Below, in pieces: positions 1-7,750 of a DNA stretch of 40,376 bases. Location: contig CAIKOJ010000066.1 in assembly GCA_903829015.1 (NCBI GenBank), positions 1-40,376 on the forward strand. Direction: 5' to 3'. The position numbers and the translations under genes were made by a program. Origin of the DNA: an uncultured Bacteroidota bacterium. GTDB lineage: Bacteria > Bacteroidota > Bacteroidia > Chitinophagales > Chitinophagaceae. Position 1 is the first letter of the stretch. Each line of letters starts with the position of its first letter. The notes beneath the pieces are model-generated. The model was not told where the DNA came from. It saw only the letters and a list, made by a program, of their open reading frames with translations, and ran no database searches.

Positions 1-27
1 ATTACGAATCGCCTGAAATCTGCTAAG

Positions 28-111
28 TGCCCGGGACTGGATTCGAACCAGCACATCCTTGCGAACGCTGCGACCTGAACACAGTGCGTCTACCAATTTC
101 GCCACCCGGGC
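28..111 (-). tRNA. tRNA-Leu (anticodon CAG)
   Basis: Read on the minus strand this folds as a class II tRNA. The acceptor stem GCCCGGG (105-111) pairs with CCCGGGC (29-35). The anticodon stem CTGTG/CGCAG encloses the loop TTCAGGT, giving anticodon CAG for CUG codons. A long variable arm follows, then a T arm with GGTTCGAATCC. The discriminator base is A at 28, and CCA is not encoded (the next bases read CTT). The long variable arm and discriminator A are as expected for tRNA-Leu. Confidence 0.96.
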
Positions 112-225
112 GTCATTTACCTGTTCAGGGGGTGCAAATGTAGTAATTTTTTCGGATTTTGGACTTCCGAATATAGAATTATCGTGGCAATCCAAATTGC
201 ATAAAGCAAATTCCTAATTCCAGTA

Positions 226-1221
226 TCAAACTGCCATCAGGCTGCAGCCACGTAAGGCGCTATGATCCAGCCTGCCCAATACCTCAAAAGTGTCATCCGG
301 AGCAATATTGCCGATGTCCTCCGTAGCTATGAACGAGCAAGAATGCACATTGGCAAGGTCTATGATATTAAGCGCTCCGGTACCGGAAGTAGAAACCGAT
401 AGCGGATCGTTGATATCGCGCACGAAAACCCGCATAGTGTGGGTGGTGCTGAATATACCATCTGTGCGGGCGTAGCCTTGAGAGAGCAGCTCTGTCATGC
501 CGTATTCCGAATGTATGGCATCTAGCTGCCATTGCGTTTTCAGTATTTCATGTACTGCCGTACGTGTCATTTCTTCTTTTCTGCCCTTCATGCCTCCGGT
601 TTCCATTAAAATGGTATTGCGCAATGGCATAGGGTAGGCTTCAGCAAAGTCGAGCAGTGCAAATGTTACGCCCAGCAGCAGCACCTTTTTATTTTTCTGT
701 TCGGCTTTAACAAGCGCTGAGCGCAGCTGTTCCCACTCGTTTATATAAAACCCACTTTCGGCATGTCCGCCCTTTTCCATCAGTGTTTTGGCCATATACA
801 CCAGCGATGCATTTTGCCGTTCCAGGTATGATGGCAGCAGCGCAAGTATTACATAATCCTCCGGCCTGCCATAAAATTGTTCAAACCCCGACAGAAGCGA
901 TCTTTCGTAAACGGATGCATCGGTTATCTGGTGCCGCGACGCAGTATCACCCGTTGTTTTGGAGCTTTCAAAAATCAGTTCGTGTTTTTTGCCGGTGTTG
1001 CTTGTTATTACCTCATGCGTCTTGAAAAAAGAGATAGGCAGAAAAGGTATGTCGGTAAGCTGAATGACTGTTCTTACGTCTGTCTTTAGTGCGTCGCAAT
1101 AAGCACGGTATATTTTGTTGTGTTCATATTGGTGCCTGAATACATCAAACGCAATTTCTTCGAAATTACCATCATTGGCAAGCAATACACTTTCCGTATT
1201 TAGCGTTGTAGTCTCCGACAC
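226..1221 (-). CDS. LuxE-like acyl-protein synthetase / acyltransferase
   Basis: This 331-residue soluble protein reads like the LuxE acyl-protein synthetase family of the ANL (adenylate-forming) superfamily. Members common in Bacteroidota are annotated simply as acyl transferases. Supporting stretches are an N-terminal segment with PFLPISFFKTHEV (about residues 58-70), a serine/threonine-rich ESSKTTGDTASRH region in the position of the adenylation loop (about 84-97), an METGGMKGR motif near residue 205 and a HSEYGMTELLSQGY motif near residue 237. GTG is the most likely start; it lies back to back with the lipoprotein gene at 1242, only 20 bp away. The real acyl substrate is not shown by the sequence. 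In luminous bacteria LuxE activates fatty acids, but there are no lux genes here, so a role in activating an acyl or amino-acyl group for a cell-surface polymer is only a guess. Confidence 0.8.
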   Translation of the reverse strand: MSETTTLNTESVLLANDGNFEEIAFDVFRHQYEHNKIYRAYCDALKTDVRTVIQLTDIPFLPISFFKTHEVITSNTGKKHELIFESSKTTGDTASRHQITDASVYERSLLSGFEQFYGRPEDYVILALLPSYLERQNASLVYMAKTLMEKGGHAESGFYINEWEQLRSALVKAEQKNKKVLLLGVTFALLDFAEAYPMPLRNTILMETGGMKGRKEEMTRTAVHEILKTQWQLDAIHSEYGMTELLSQGYARTDGIFSTTHTMRVFVRDINDPLSVSTSGTGALNIIDLANVHSCSFIATEDIGNIAPDDTFEVLGRLDHSALRGCSLMAV

Positions 1222-1227
1222 TTTTGT

Positions 1228-1235
1228 TAACTTTG
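1228..1235 (+). promoter_or_regulatory. Bacteroidetes -7 promoter element (TAACTTTG)
   Basis: An exact match to the Bacteroidetes -7 consensus TAnnTTTG lies 6 nt before the ATG at 1242. A start site a few bases downstream would give a leaderless or almost leaderless message for the lipoprotein gene. Confidence 0.45.
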
Positions 1236-1241
1236 ATTAAA

Positions 1242-1715
1242 ATGCTCCGCTTTCGTTACATAGTTCCCCTCTGCCTTTTCTGCATGCTGTTATCAGCCTG
1301 CGAAAAGAATACTATGTCAAAGATACCACAGATAAGCCTAACTGAGTTCTACCCGGAAGTTGCAATGAAAGTTAATGTAGATTCGGTGCTGATTGTATTC
1401 CATCTTGAGGATGGAGATGCCGACCTGGGTCCGGAATACAAGGATGATACCATGTCCAGCATTCATATTAAAGACAGCAGGTTCGATAGTCTTGGGTTCA
1501 CCGTTTATACTTTTCCTTATATCGATAAAAATATCGAAGACCCTAACAAAGGGTTAGTGGGTGAATGTGTTTTTTTTCCGGTGCCACAGCCAATACCCAG
1601 AGATTCTCTGCACGGTATTACTGGTGATACCATGTACTATGAATTTTATATCACCGACAGGGCACGCCACGAAAGCAACCACATAAAGACGCACACCTTT
1701 ATCATCAAGCCATAA
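1242..1715 (+). CDS. Putative lipoprotein of unknown function
   Basis: A 157-residue protein that begins with a classic lipoprotein signal: basic MLRFR, a hydrophobic core, and the lipobox LLSAC with the lipidated cysteine at about residue 20. The mature part is acidic and polar (DGDADLGPE, repeated short beta-prone segments) with no family I recognise. I chose the ATG at 1242 over an in-frame TTG 18 nt upstream because the TTG overlaps the -7 element and would add a poorer signal sequence. It is divergent from the LuxE-like gene. It should be anchored to the periplasmic face of the inner membrane or to the outer membrane. Function unknown. Confidence 0.75.
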   Translation: MLRFRYIVPLCLFCMLLSACEKNTMSKIPQISLTEFYPEVAMKVNVDSVLIVFHLEDGDADLGPEYKDDTMSSIHIKDSRFDSLGFTVYTFPYIDKNIEDPNKGLVGECVFFPVPQPIPRDSLHGITGDTMYYEFYITDRARHESNHIKTHTFIIKP

Positions 1716-1863
1716 TTTTAGGCAGCCAGATTCCTTTATTTTTTATTTCGGCACAAATATTATTGCCAATAGTTAATATTTGTTATTTTTATAAAATAAA
1801 TTTACTCATTCTCTTTTTTGTGTTTCTCAAATTTTCTACCTTGTTACTCTAAATCTGAAAATT

Positions 1864-3189
1864 ATGAGATCTGTTTACTTTTTGAGATTGGCTGTAGCCG
1901 TTTTTACCCTTGTTCTGGCAGGTGATGTATCTGCTCAAATGGTTGGCACAAATGTTTTTTTGCAGGGCAAATATGTTGAGTTAGGCATTACACCGTATGG
2001 CTCGTACGGAACAACTACTTCACCCACTACATACCATAGTCATTCGCCATCAGGTAGCGGCGGCCCCCTGGGCTTTGTTGCCGACCCTGGCATGGATGGC
2101 TGGGCGGTTGGTACTCCGCCTTACATGGGTGATTATTTTTACCCGGGTTTTCCTTTCGAAGGCTGGGAGCTTCAGTTAAGCCCTACGAAAAGGGTTCAGT
2201 GCGTTAATATGGGCGGTGCCACGTATTCAGGCGGACTTACTGGCAGTTCTCTGGGCAATACTGCTTATACTATTTCCGGAAGTAAAATTTCAGGTACATG
2301 GCAGGGTACTTTTGACAGCGTTATAGTAACACAGGTAACCACTGTAGATACCAACGATCTGTATTTTACAGTAAAAGTTACACTCAACAACATGTCATCG
2401 ACACCGATCTCTGATATCTATTATTTCAGGAGCCTTGATCCGGACAATGATCAAACCTGGCCGGGTGGTGGCTTCCCTACCAAGAATATTATTGAGCACC
2501 AGATGCCCGATACGTTTTATTGCTCGGTGGTTTCTGCAACAGGTTATAGTACCTCTGCACCCTACCTGGGTCTCGGTACCAGCGATACCTTGTCGAGAGC
2601 GGTTATTTATAACGCATGGCCAATAGCACTCGTTCATGACCTTGACTCGGTATATGCAGGTACATATGGTGGCGGCAGTGCCGCTTTTTATAATGAAGGC
2701 GTTTACCACAATGGAGATATAGCCGTAGGGTTGATTATAAAGGTACCGCATCTGGCATCAGTAGATAGCATGGGAGATAGTGTTTACAGAACCACCTCGG
2801 TTGCCGCAACACGCCACCCTGCAAATCAAGCTAGTTTCACTTTTTTCTATTCATTTAGTCCGGCGGCAACAGACTCTGCCGTTGTACGCACTACACTTAC
2901 GTACCCTACAGGTAGCCCGGGCGCGCTTGCCATTAAGAATATAAACAATGAGGAAATACACGTGTATCCAAATCCGGCAAACGACCGCCTGTTCGTTACG
3001 GGATTGCACATTGGTGATCACATAGCAGTGTATGATATGATGGGTAGAGTAGCTGTGCAAGATCAGAAAGTGCTTTCAGACGGCACTAACAAAATATATT
3101 TTGGTAACTCCCCTGCGGGCAACTATAAAGTTGTAGTTACAGATGCTAACGGCAGTGTAAAATCAAGGGTATCGATCAGTAAAAACTAA
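1864..3189 (+). CDS. Secreted T9SS cargo protein with type A sorting domain (paralog 1)
   Basis: A 441-residue secreted protein. Residues 1-24 form a Sec signal peptide ending DVSAQ. The last ~85 residues match the type IX secretion (Por) type A sorting domain: VYPNPANDRLFV, VYDMMGR, then PAGNYKVVV, ending in a basic VSISKN tail. The central ~330 residues carry GFVADPGMDGWAVGTPP, MGDYF, PFEGWELQ and DPDNDQTWPGG, which I do not recognise as a named domain. The aromatic/glycine-rich, beta-prone composition suits an extracellular beta-sandwich. It would cross the inner membrane by Sec and the outer membrane by T9SS, then be released or anchored by its sorting domain. The next gene is a close paralog in tandem, and a strong terminator follows. 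Confidence 0.85.
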   Translation: MRSVYFLRLAVAVFTLVLAGDVSAQMVGTNVFLQGKYVELGITPYGSYGTTTSPTTYHSHSPSGSGGPLGFVADPGMDGWAVGTPPYMGDYFYPGFPFEGWELQLSPTKRVQCVNMGGATYSGGLTGSSLGNTAYTISGSKISGTWQGTFDSVIVTQVTTVDTNDLYFTVKVTLNNMSSTPISDIYYFRSLDPDNDQTWPGGGFPTKNIIEHQMPDTFYCSVVSATGYSTSAPYLGLGTSDTLSRAVIYNAWPIALVHDLDSVYAGTYGGGSAAFYNEGVYHNGDIAVGLIIKVPHLASVDSMGDSVYRTTSVAATRHPANQASFTFFYSFSPAATDSAVVRTTLTYPTGSPGALAIKNINNEEIHVYPNPANDRLFVTGLHIGDHIAVYDMMGRVAVQDQKVLSDGTNKIYFGNSPAGNYKVVVTDANGSVKSRVSISKN

Positions 3190-3210
3190 ATAAACAGAAT
3201 ACTAATTGTA

Positions 3211-3239
3211 AAAAAGGCTCTTGAAAAAGAGCCTTTTTT
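3211..3239 (+). terminator. Rho-independent terminator
   Basis: The inverted repeat AAAAAGGCTC / GAGCCTTTTT with a short TTGAAAAA loop ends in a T run, 21 bp after the first T9SS gene. It separates the two paralogs, so each is probably transcribed on its own. Confidence 0.85.
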
Positions 3240-3330
3240 ATGGGTAGATCAATATACAATTGGCATAGTAATAAATTTCCCATAAATTCGTCATACAATA
3301 AGTTATTATCAACAACCAAACTCAAACCGT

Positions 3331-4653
3331 ATGAAAAAACAATTCATTTTTAGTGCTATTCTTATAGTTTTCAATGCCCTTACATTTATTTCCAAAGCCC
3401 AGATGATTGGGGCGGATGTTTTTTTACAGGGCCGCTATGTTGAAGTCGGCATAGGCAGTTTAGGCTATTTTGGTTCGGGAGGGGTTCCTCCAACTGGATA
3501 CCACGGGCATTGTACATCTTGTTTGCCTGCCAATTCCCTGGGATTTGTCGCTGATCCCGGCATGGACGGGTGGGCGGTAGGTACTCCACCAATGATGGGC
3601 GACTATTTCGTACCGGGTTCACCTTTCGAGGGTTGGGAACTACAGGTAGGGGGTAAGCGTTGCCAGGGTTACAACAGTGGTACTTCTTCAGCTTTTGTAT
3701 ATGGTGGAGGGATGTCCACCTGTACAGGGAGTAATATCTCCTATTCGACCAGCGGTGGCGTAACTGTTGGCGTGTGGGAGGGAACTATTGATAGCATCAG
3801 GCTTACACAGATCACTACCTTAGACACAAACAGCCTCTATTTTACCGTAAAGATAATTCTTACAAATTTGTCGTCTGCACCCAAAGACAGTATTTACTAT
3901 ATGCGCAGTGTTGACGCCGATAACGACCAAACATGGCCAGGTGGTTCTTTTGTAACTAACAATATGGTCGAGTATCAAAGTACGGATACAACCATCGTTT
4001 CCGCAACAGGAACCAGTGTTTCCGCGCCCTATCTGGCTTTTGGTACTACCGATACCGCTGCCACAGCACTTGTTTACAACGCATGGGGCTTATCAATAGC
4101 TCAAGATTTGGCGTCTGGATATGCCGGGAATACAAGTTTTGGCGGTACTTCTTACTATACTCCTGGTATTAATCACCCGGGCGACATTGCAATCGGCCTT
4201 ATAATGTCCATCCCTCACCTTGCTTCTGTAGACAGTGCCGGCGACAGCGTATACCGCACAACGGCCGTGCATGCACTGCACCCTGCAAATTCTGCGTCAT
4301 TTAGTTATTTCTTTGCCTTCAGCCAGGGAGGCAGAGACTCCGCAATTGCTTTTCTGAACCGTGTCCCTCCTCCTCCTCCCTCAACTTTGAGCGTAACCAA
4401 TGTGAACGAAAAAGCAGACATCAAGGTATATCCTAATCCATCTAAAGACCAGATATCCATCACAGGCCTTACCTCAACCGACCACGTTGCACTCTATGAT
4501 ATGATGGGTAGAAGTGCAGACCAGAACTGGGCAGTTACCCACGATGGTACCAGCACATTCAGGTACAGCAATGTGCCCGTGGGCTCATACGTTGTTGTGA
4601 TAACTGATGCAGGTGGCAATATCAAATCCAGGGTGTTGGTTAGAAAGAATTAA
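3331..4653 (+). CDS. Secreted T9SS cargo protein with type A sorting domain (paralog 2)
   Basis: A 440-residue secreted protein, the tandem paralog of the gene just upstream. It shares the whole plan: signal peptide ending SKAQ, a start of the mature protein as MIGADVFLQGRYVEVGI, GFVADPGMDGWAVGTPP, PFEGWELQ, DADNDQTWPGG, and a C-terminal T9SS sorting domain with VYPNPSKDQISI, LYDMMGR and VLVRKN. The conserved acidic DxDNDQTWPGG motif and the GYxGNTS/YxPGINHPGDIAIGL region are the best candidates for a ligand- or metal-binding surface. A PPPPP linker separates the body from the sorting domain. A stable hairpin terminator follows directly. The two genes probably arose by tandem duplication and then diverged. 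The product is exported and its substrate is unknown. Confidence 0.85.
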   Translation: MKKQFIFSAILIVFNALTFISKAQMIGADVFLQGRYVEVGIGSLGYFGSGGVPPTGYHGHCTSCLPANSLGFVADPGMDGWAVGTPPMMGDYFVPGSPFEGWELQVGGKRCQGYNSGTSSAFVYGGGMSTCTGSNISYSTSGGVTVGVWEGTIDSIRLTQITTLDTNSLYFTVKIILTNLSSAPKDSIYYMRSVDADNDQTWPGGSFVTNNMVEYQSTDTTIVSATGTSVSAPYLAFGTTDTAATALVYNAWGLSIAQDLASGYAGNTSFGGTSYYTPGINHPGDIAIGLIMSIPHLASVDSAGDSVYRTTAVHALHPANSASFSYFFAFSQGGRDSAIAFLNRVPPPPPSTLSVTNVNEKADIKVYPNPSKDQISITGLTSTDHVALYDMMGRSADQNWAVTHDGTSTFRYSNVPVGSYVVVITDAGGNIKSRVLVRKN

Positions 4654-4675
4654 AATTTTAAAGAAACTATCAATC

Positions 4676-4706
4676 AGGAGGGTTCATTTACTGAACCCTC
4701 CTTTAT
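4676..4706 (+). terminator. Rho-independent terminator
   Basis: A perfect 10-bp stem AGGAGGGTTC / GAACCCTCCT with a 7-nt loop is followed by TTATTT. It lies 23 bp after the second T9SS paralog. Confidence 0.85.
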
Positions 4707-4786
4707 TTAATACATCCCATTATACGCCCCCGATTTTGATTTTTAACGGCATATCACTAACTTCACCCTTCATAAAAGTTGTATTC

Positions 4787-5035
4787 ATGAAATTCCGCTC
4801 GTTTTTATTGCTGGTTATGGTTTGTGCAGGTATTGGATCTATGAGTTCCTGCGTGAAAAAATATACCTGCCATTGTGATATTAAGTACAGCGGAAAACCC
4901 GGTCTGCCAGACAGCACCGCAAAAGAATACGACATAGCCGATACCAAATCGTCTGCAAAAAGCAAGTGCGAAGCTGAATCTGGTACCTACCAGAATAACG
5001 GCATTCATACTGATGAAAACTGTTATCTGTATTAG
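4787..5035 (+). CDS. Small cysteine-rich putative lipoprotein
   Basis: An 82-residue exported protein. The ATG at 4787 gives a good lipoprotein signal (MKFRSFLLLVMVCAGIG, then the lipobox SMSSC). Starts further upstream would run through the preceding terminator, so they are rejected. The mature ~60 residues hold four more cysteines (CHC near the start, CEAESG and ENC near the end), which could form two disulfides. No family is recognised. The next gene encodes a membrane protein with a thioredoxin-like domain. A link between the two through disulfide chemistry is possible, but it rests only on adjacency (62 bp gap). Confidence 0.7.
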   Translation: MKFRSFLLLVMVCAGIGSMSSCVKKYTCHCDIKYSGKPGLPDSTAKEYDIADTKSSAKSKCEAESGTYQNNGIHTDENCYLY

Positions 5036-5075
5036 TCTGCTTCTTTTGTTCAGGAGTGCTTCCGATATTTTTCGA

Positions 5076-5083
5076 TAATTTTG
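5076..5083 (+). promoter_or_regulatory. Bacteroidetes -7 promoter element (TAATTTTG)
   Basis: Matches TAnnTTTG and lies 13 nt before the ATG at 5097. I see no convincing -33 TTTG at the usual spacing. Confidence 0.45.
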
Positions 5084-5096
5084 CAAGGTATTGATT

Positions 5097-6125
5097 ATGG
5101 ATTCTGAACTACCTGAAAACAAGACCGGCCTTTTTTATCTCAAGCGAACTTTCGGCTTCATTTTATTGCTGGCAATGGCTGCCACTTTTTTTTATTCGGC
5201 ATACACCAAGTCGGGGGTTGAGTTTCGTGGATTCAGATTAGTGGATACACCTGACGCCACCAATGCATTTGACAGTTTTCAATGGACTTTTCTCGATCTG
5301 GGTATCAGCAGCATGGTGGTTGCAGGCGTTATTGCCAGAGTACTGATAGGCTTTGAGTTCATGCTGGGGCTGTTTTTGCTCTTTCACATCTACCTCCGGA
5401 AGTTTACATACAAAGCCGTTATCGCAGTTCTTACCGTTTTTATTATTTACCTGTTGGTCGTTATACTAAAACAAGGTAACTCAGGCAATTGCGGCTGCTT
5501 TGGCAACAAAGTTTCCATGACGCCGCTTAACGCTATTTGGAAGAATGTGGCCATGATAGCGGTTACTGTTTTGCTGATGTTCATTTACCCGGTAAAACCA
5601 TACAGGCACCAGGAATATGTAGGCATGGTGGTTGCGGCAATTGGTTTTACGGTTCCGTTTGTGGTGAATATGATGTATGTGGGTACGGCTCCGGTAAAGT
5701 ATGCCAATCCCATCGATCTTAATCCTTTGTATCAATACACGCCTGCTCCTGCGGTAGATTTGCGTAAGGGTAAGCATATTCTGGCATTAATGAGCCTTAC
5801 TTGTCCCCATTGCAAAAAGGCTGCCTACCTGCTGCAAGTGATTCACCGCGAGCACCCCGAGATACCGATGTTTATTGTGCTGGATGGTGCTGAACCCCAC
5901 CTGAAATCGTTCTTCGATGAAACCCATGCGGAGCACGTGCCGCACCTTTTTTACCAGCACACCAAAGAGTTTGAAGACCTGGTAAACTCAGGACTTAAAA
6001 AGGGTGACCATGGCGGCGTACCTACCATTTTCTGGGTGAACAACGGTATGATCGAATACAAAAGTGTATACGCATACTACCAGCTAGACCCCAAGTACAT
6101 GGTGCAGTGGCTAAATGCGAAATAG
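5097..6125 (+). CDS. DoxX/MauE-like membrane protein with C-terminal thioredoxin-like domain
   Basis: A 342-residue protein of two parts. The N-terminal ~200 residues contain five or so hydrophobic helices of the DoxX/MauE type, with the signature GNCGCFGN at about residues 129-136. In MauE-like proteins this motif goes with handling of reducing equivalents across the membrane. The C-terminal ~120 residues look like a thioredoxin fold facing the periplasm, with the motif CPHCKKAA at about residues 236-243 and the late GGVPTIFWV that suits the cis-proline loop. The likely job is moving electrons or thiols to periplasmic substrates, as in the BT_3928-type proteins of Bacteroidetes. The ATG at 5097 is preferred over an upstream TTG because it sits correctly behind the -7 element. 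The neighbouring cysteine-rich lipoprotein is a possible client. Confidence 0.8.
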   Translation: MDSELPENKTGLFYLKRTFGFILLLAMAATFFYSAYTKSGVEFRGFRLVDTPDATNAFDSFQWTFLDLGISSMVVAGVIARVLIGFEFMLGLFLLFHIYLRKFTYKAVIAVLTVFIIYLLVVILKQGNSGNCGCFGNKVSMTPLNAIWKNVAMIAVTVLLMFIYPVKPYRHQEYVGMVVAAIGFTVPFVVNMMYVGTAPVKYANPIDLNPLYQYTPAPAVDLRKGKHILALMSLTCPHCKKAAYLLQVIHREHPEIPMFIVLDGAEPHLKSFFDETHAEHVPHLFYQHTKEFEDLVNSGLKKGDHGGVPTIFWVNNGMIEYKSVYAYYQLDPKYMVQWLNAK

Positions 6126-6180
6126 CTTGAAGTTTTTGTGGTTAAATGCTATTTTAGAAAGCAATCGAAAAAAGTAGTTG

Positions 6181-6522
6181 TCAGCGAGATGGACCGGGGA
6201 AATAAATGAAGCTATCCGATAGACGAAAAATCATTTGATCATAATGTGGGAAATTTAATTCGGTTGCGGGTACTTGCTTGACATTGCCATAAATAGCTAG
6301 TTCATTTCTGTTACAATCAAATACAGCACTATCACAGAAATAGTTTGTGTTCCATATTTGAAATTGCAATTCTCCTTTAATAGAATACTTTACCCCTGAA
6401 GTTTTTTCAATTCTACTTTTTGAATGAATTATTTTAGCTAGTTTTTCATGATCGCATCGAAAATATTCTTGCCCCTGCCCCAATAAAGGGAAAAATAGTA
6501 ATAGGGGCGATAGTAGTTTCAT
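6181..6522 (-). CDS. Hypothetical secreted protein
   Basis: A 113-residue protein with a clear signal peptide (MKLLSPLLLFFPLLGQGQ) and a mature part of about 95 residues with three cysteines (FRCDHE, YFCDSA, FDCNRN). No family is recognised. Its base composition is visibly more AT-rich than the flanking genes, which may mark a recent acquisition. It converges with the DoxX-thioredoxin gene (55 bp apart) and lies 41 bp downstream of the T9SS gene on the same strand, so it could be read through from there. Confidence 0.6.
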   Translation of the reverse strand: MKLLSPLLLFFPLLGQGQEYFRCDHEKLAKIIHSKSRIEKTSGVKYSIKGELQFQIWNTNYFCDSAVFDCNRNELAIYGNVKQVPATELNFPHYDQMIFRLSDSFIYFPGPSR

Positions 6523-6563
6523 GATTTTCTGCTCATTATTCTCAATCTACTTTGGAAATATTG

Positions 6564-7667
6564 TTACTCTTTGCTGAATGTTGATGCAATGCCCTCTCCC
6601 TCCGCCGTACGGATCAGATAGAGATATTCACCCGGAGCTAAGTCAGCTGTATTTACCGGAATCGTATGTTCGCCTGCCGAAAGATTTTCTGTTTTGATAT
6701 TGTTCAAAACCCGTCCGGCCATATCCATCAACTGTACCGTTACATCTGTGTTTTTCGCCAGTGAGAATTTGATATTGGTGCTGTTGGTGGCAGGGTTGGG
6801 GTAATTGCCATAGTAGGTAAAGCTGTTGCGGGTAACGCCTTTTACTGCGGCAGGATATCCCAGAACAACAATCGGGTAAACTGCCAGGTTGTTTTTAATT
6901 GAGTTGTTTTGCGAGTAGTTGTCGTACCATTTGTTATCAGATTCCAGAGTTGCGTTCTGCACATTGTAGATGGTATCCAAAGTAGTATCGAAAGAAGATG
7001 TGTTGTAAACAAGTCTGTAGTCAAGCAGCGGAAGCCTGTGACCATTGTAAGTTGATGCTAAACCTATAGTATCTCCGTTGAGCGATGCGAAGTCGTAATC
7101 TATGCTGTAGCCCGCAAAAAAGGAACTGTAGTAATTATCGGTAGGGTACTGAAACATGAATTTCTTCAGCGTATCAGCTGTTGTACCAATGCCCAGTTTA
7201 CTAACAGGTACCGTGAGTGTATCAATAACATTGTTTGGAAAACCCCTGAAATACCTTGAAGCAGAGATCATTTGCATAGATCCCTCATCCCAAAGTTTAA
7301 AAGTGATGGTATTACCAGATGTTGGATTAACCTTGCCGGTGAATACCGCAAACAAACCTACCACCTGCATGTTTTTACCTCCATTGTCCGTAAAATCATA
7401 ACGCTCTGCAAAAGCCTTATCTCCCCACATGTTGGTGCCGGTTACATAACCGCTATTTGCTGTTGCCAGTTTATAGCAGGTAAGTGTATCGGTAGCTGTT
7501 ACGTGTGTGAGTGTATCCAGATCACCGGTTGCAGTGGTTTTGCTGCTGCCGGCATAATTATTCATATAAGCAACACGAATAGGCTGAGGTGCCACGTTAG
7601 CAGACCTTTGAGCAAATCCGGAAGTGAAAACAAAAATGGATGCAATAAGTATGTATAATTTCTTCAT
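6564..7667 (-). CDS. Secreted T9SS type A sorting domain protein
   Basis: A 367-residue exported protein. The signal peptide is MKKLYILIASIFVFTSGFAQ. The C-terminal ~80 residues are a type IX sorting domain (YPNPATNSTNIKF, VQLMDMAGRVL, LAPGEYLYLIRT, ending in a lysine-containing TFSKE). The middle ~265 residues are rich in D, T, Y and G and hold repeated TLT/DTL segments. They resemble the beta-rich bodies of other T9SS cargo, with no catalytic motif visible. It lies 83 bp downstream of aroC on the same strand but is unrelated in function, so it probably has its own promoter. Confidence 0.85.
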   Translation of the reverse strand: MKKLYILIASIFVFTSGFAQRSANVAPQPIRVAYMNNYAGSSKTTATGDLDTLTHVTATDTLTCYKLATANSGYVTGTNMWGDKAFAERYDFTDNGGKNMQVVGLFAVFTGKVNPTSGNTITFKLWDEGSMQMISASRYFRGFPNNVIDTLTVPVSKLGIGTTADTLKKFMFQYPTDNYYSSFFAGYSIDYDFASLNGDTIGLASTYNGHRLPLLDYRLVYNTSSFDTTLDTIYNVQNATLESDNKWYDNYSQNNSIKNNLAVYPIVVLGYPAAVKGVTRNSFTYYGNYPNPATNSTNIKFSLAKNTDVTVQLMDMAGRVLNNIKTENLSAGEHTIPVNTADLAPGEYLYLIRTAEGEGIASTFSKE

Positions 7668-7750
7668 TCTTTCTTTATTTGGGCTAAAATTACGTTTCCT
7701 GACCTATTAACAGGCTGTTTTATTCATAAAACTGCGTTAATAAGCGTTAT

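Noticed and set aside
783-1089. Plus-strand ORFs inside the LuxE-like gene
   Set aside because: Shadow frames of a well-supported minus-strand gene, with no signal or motif.
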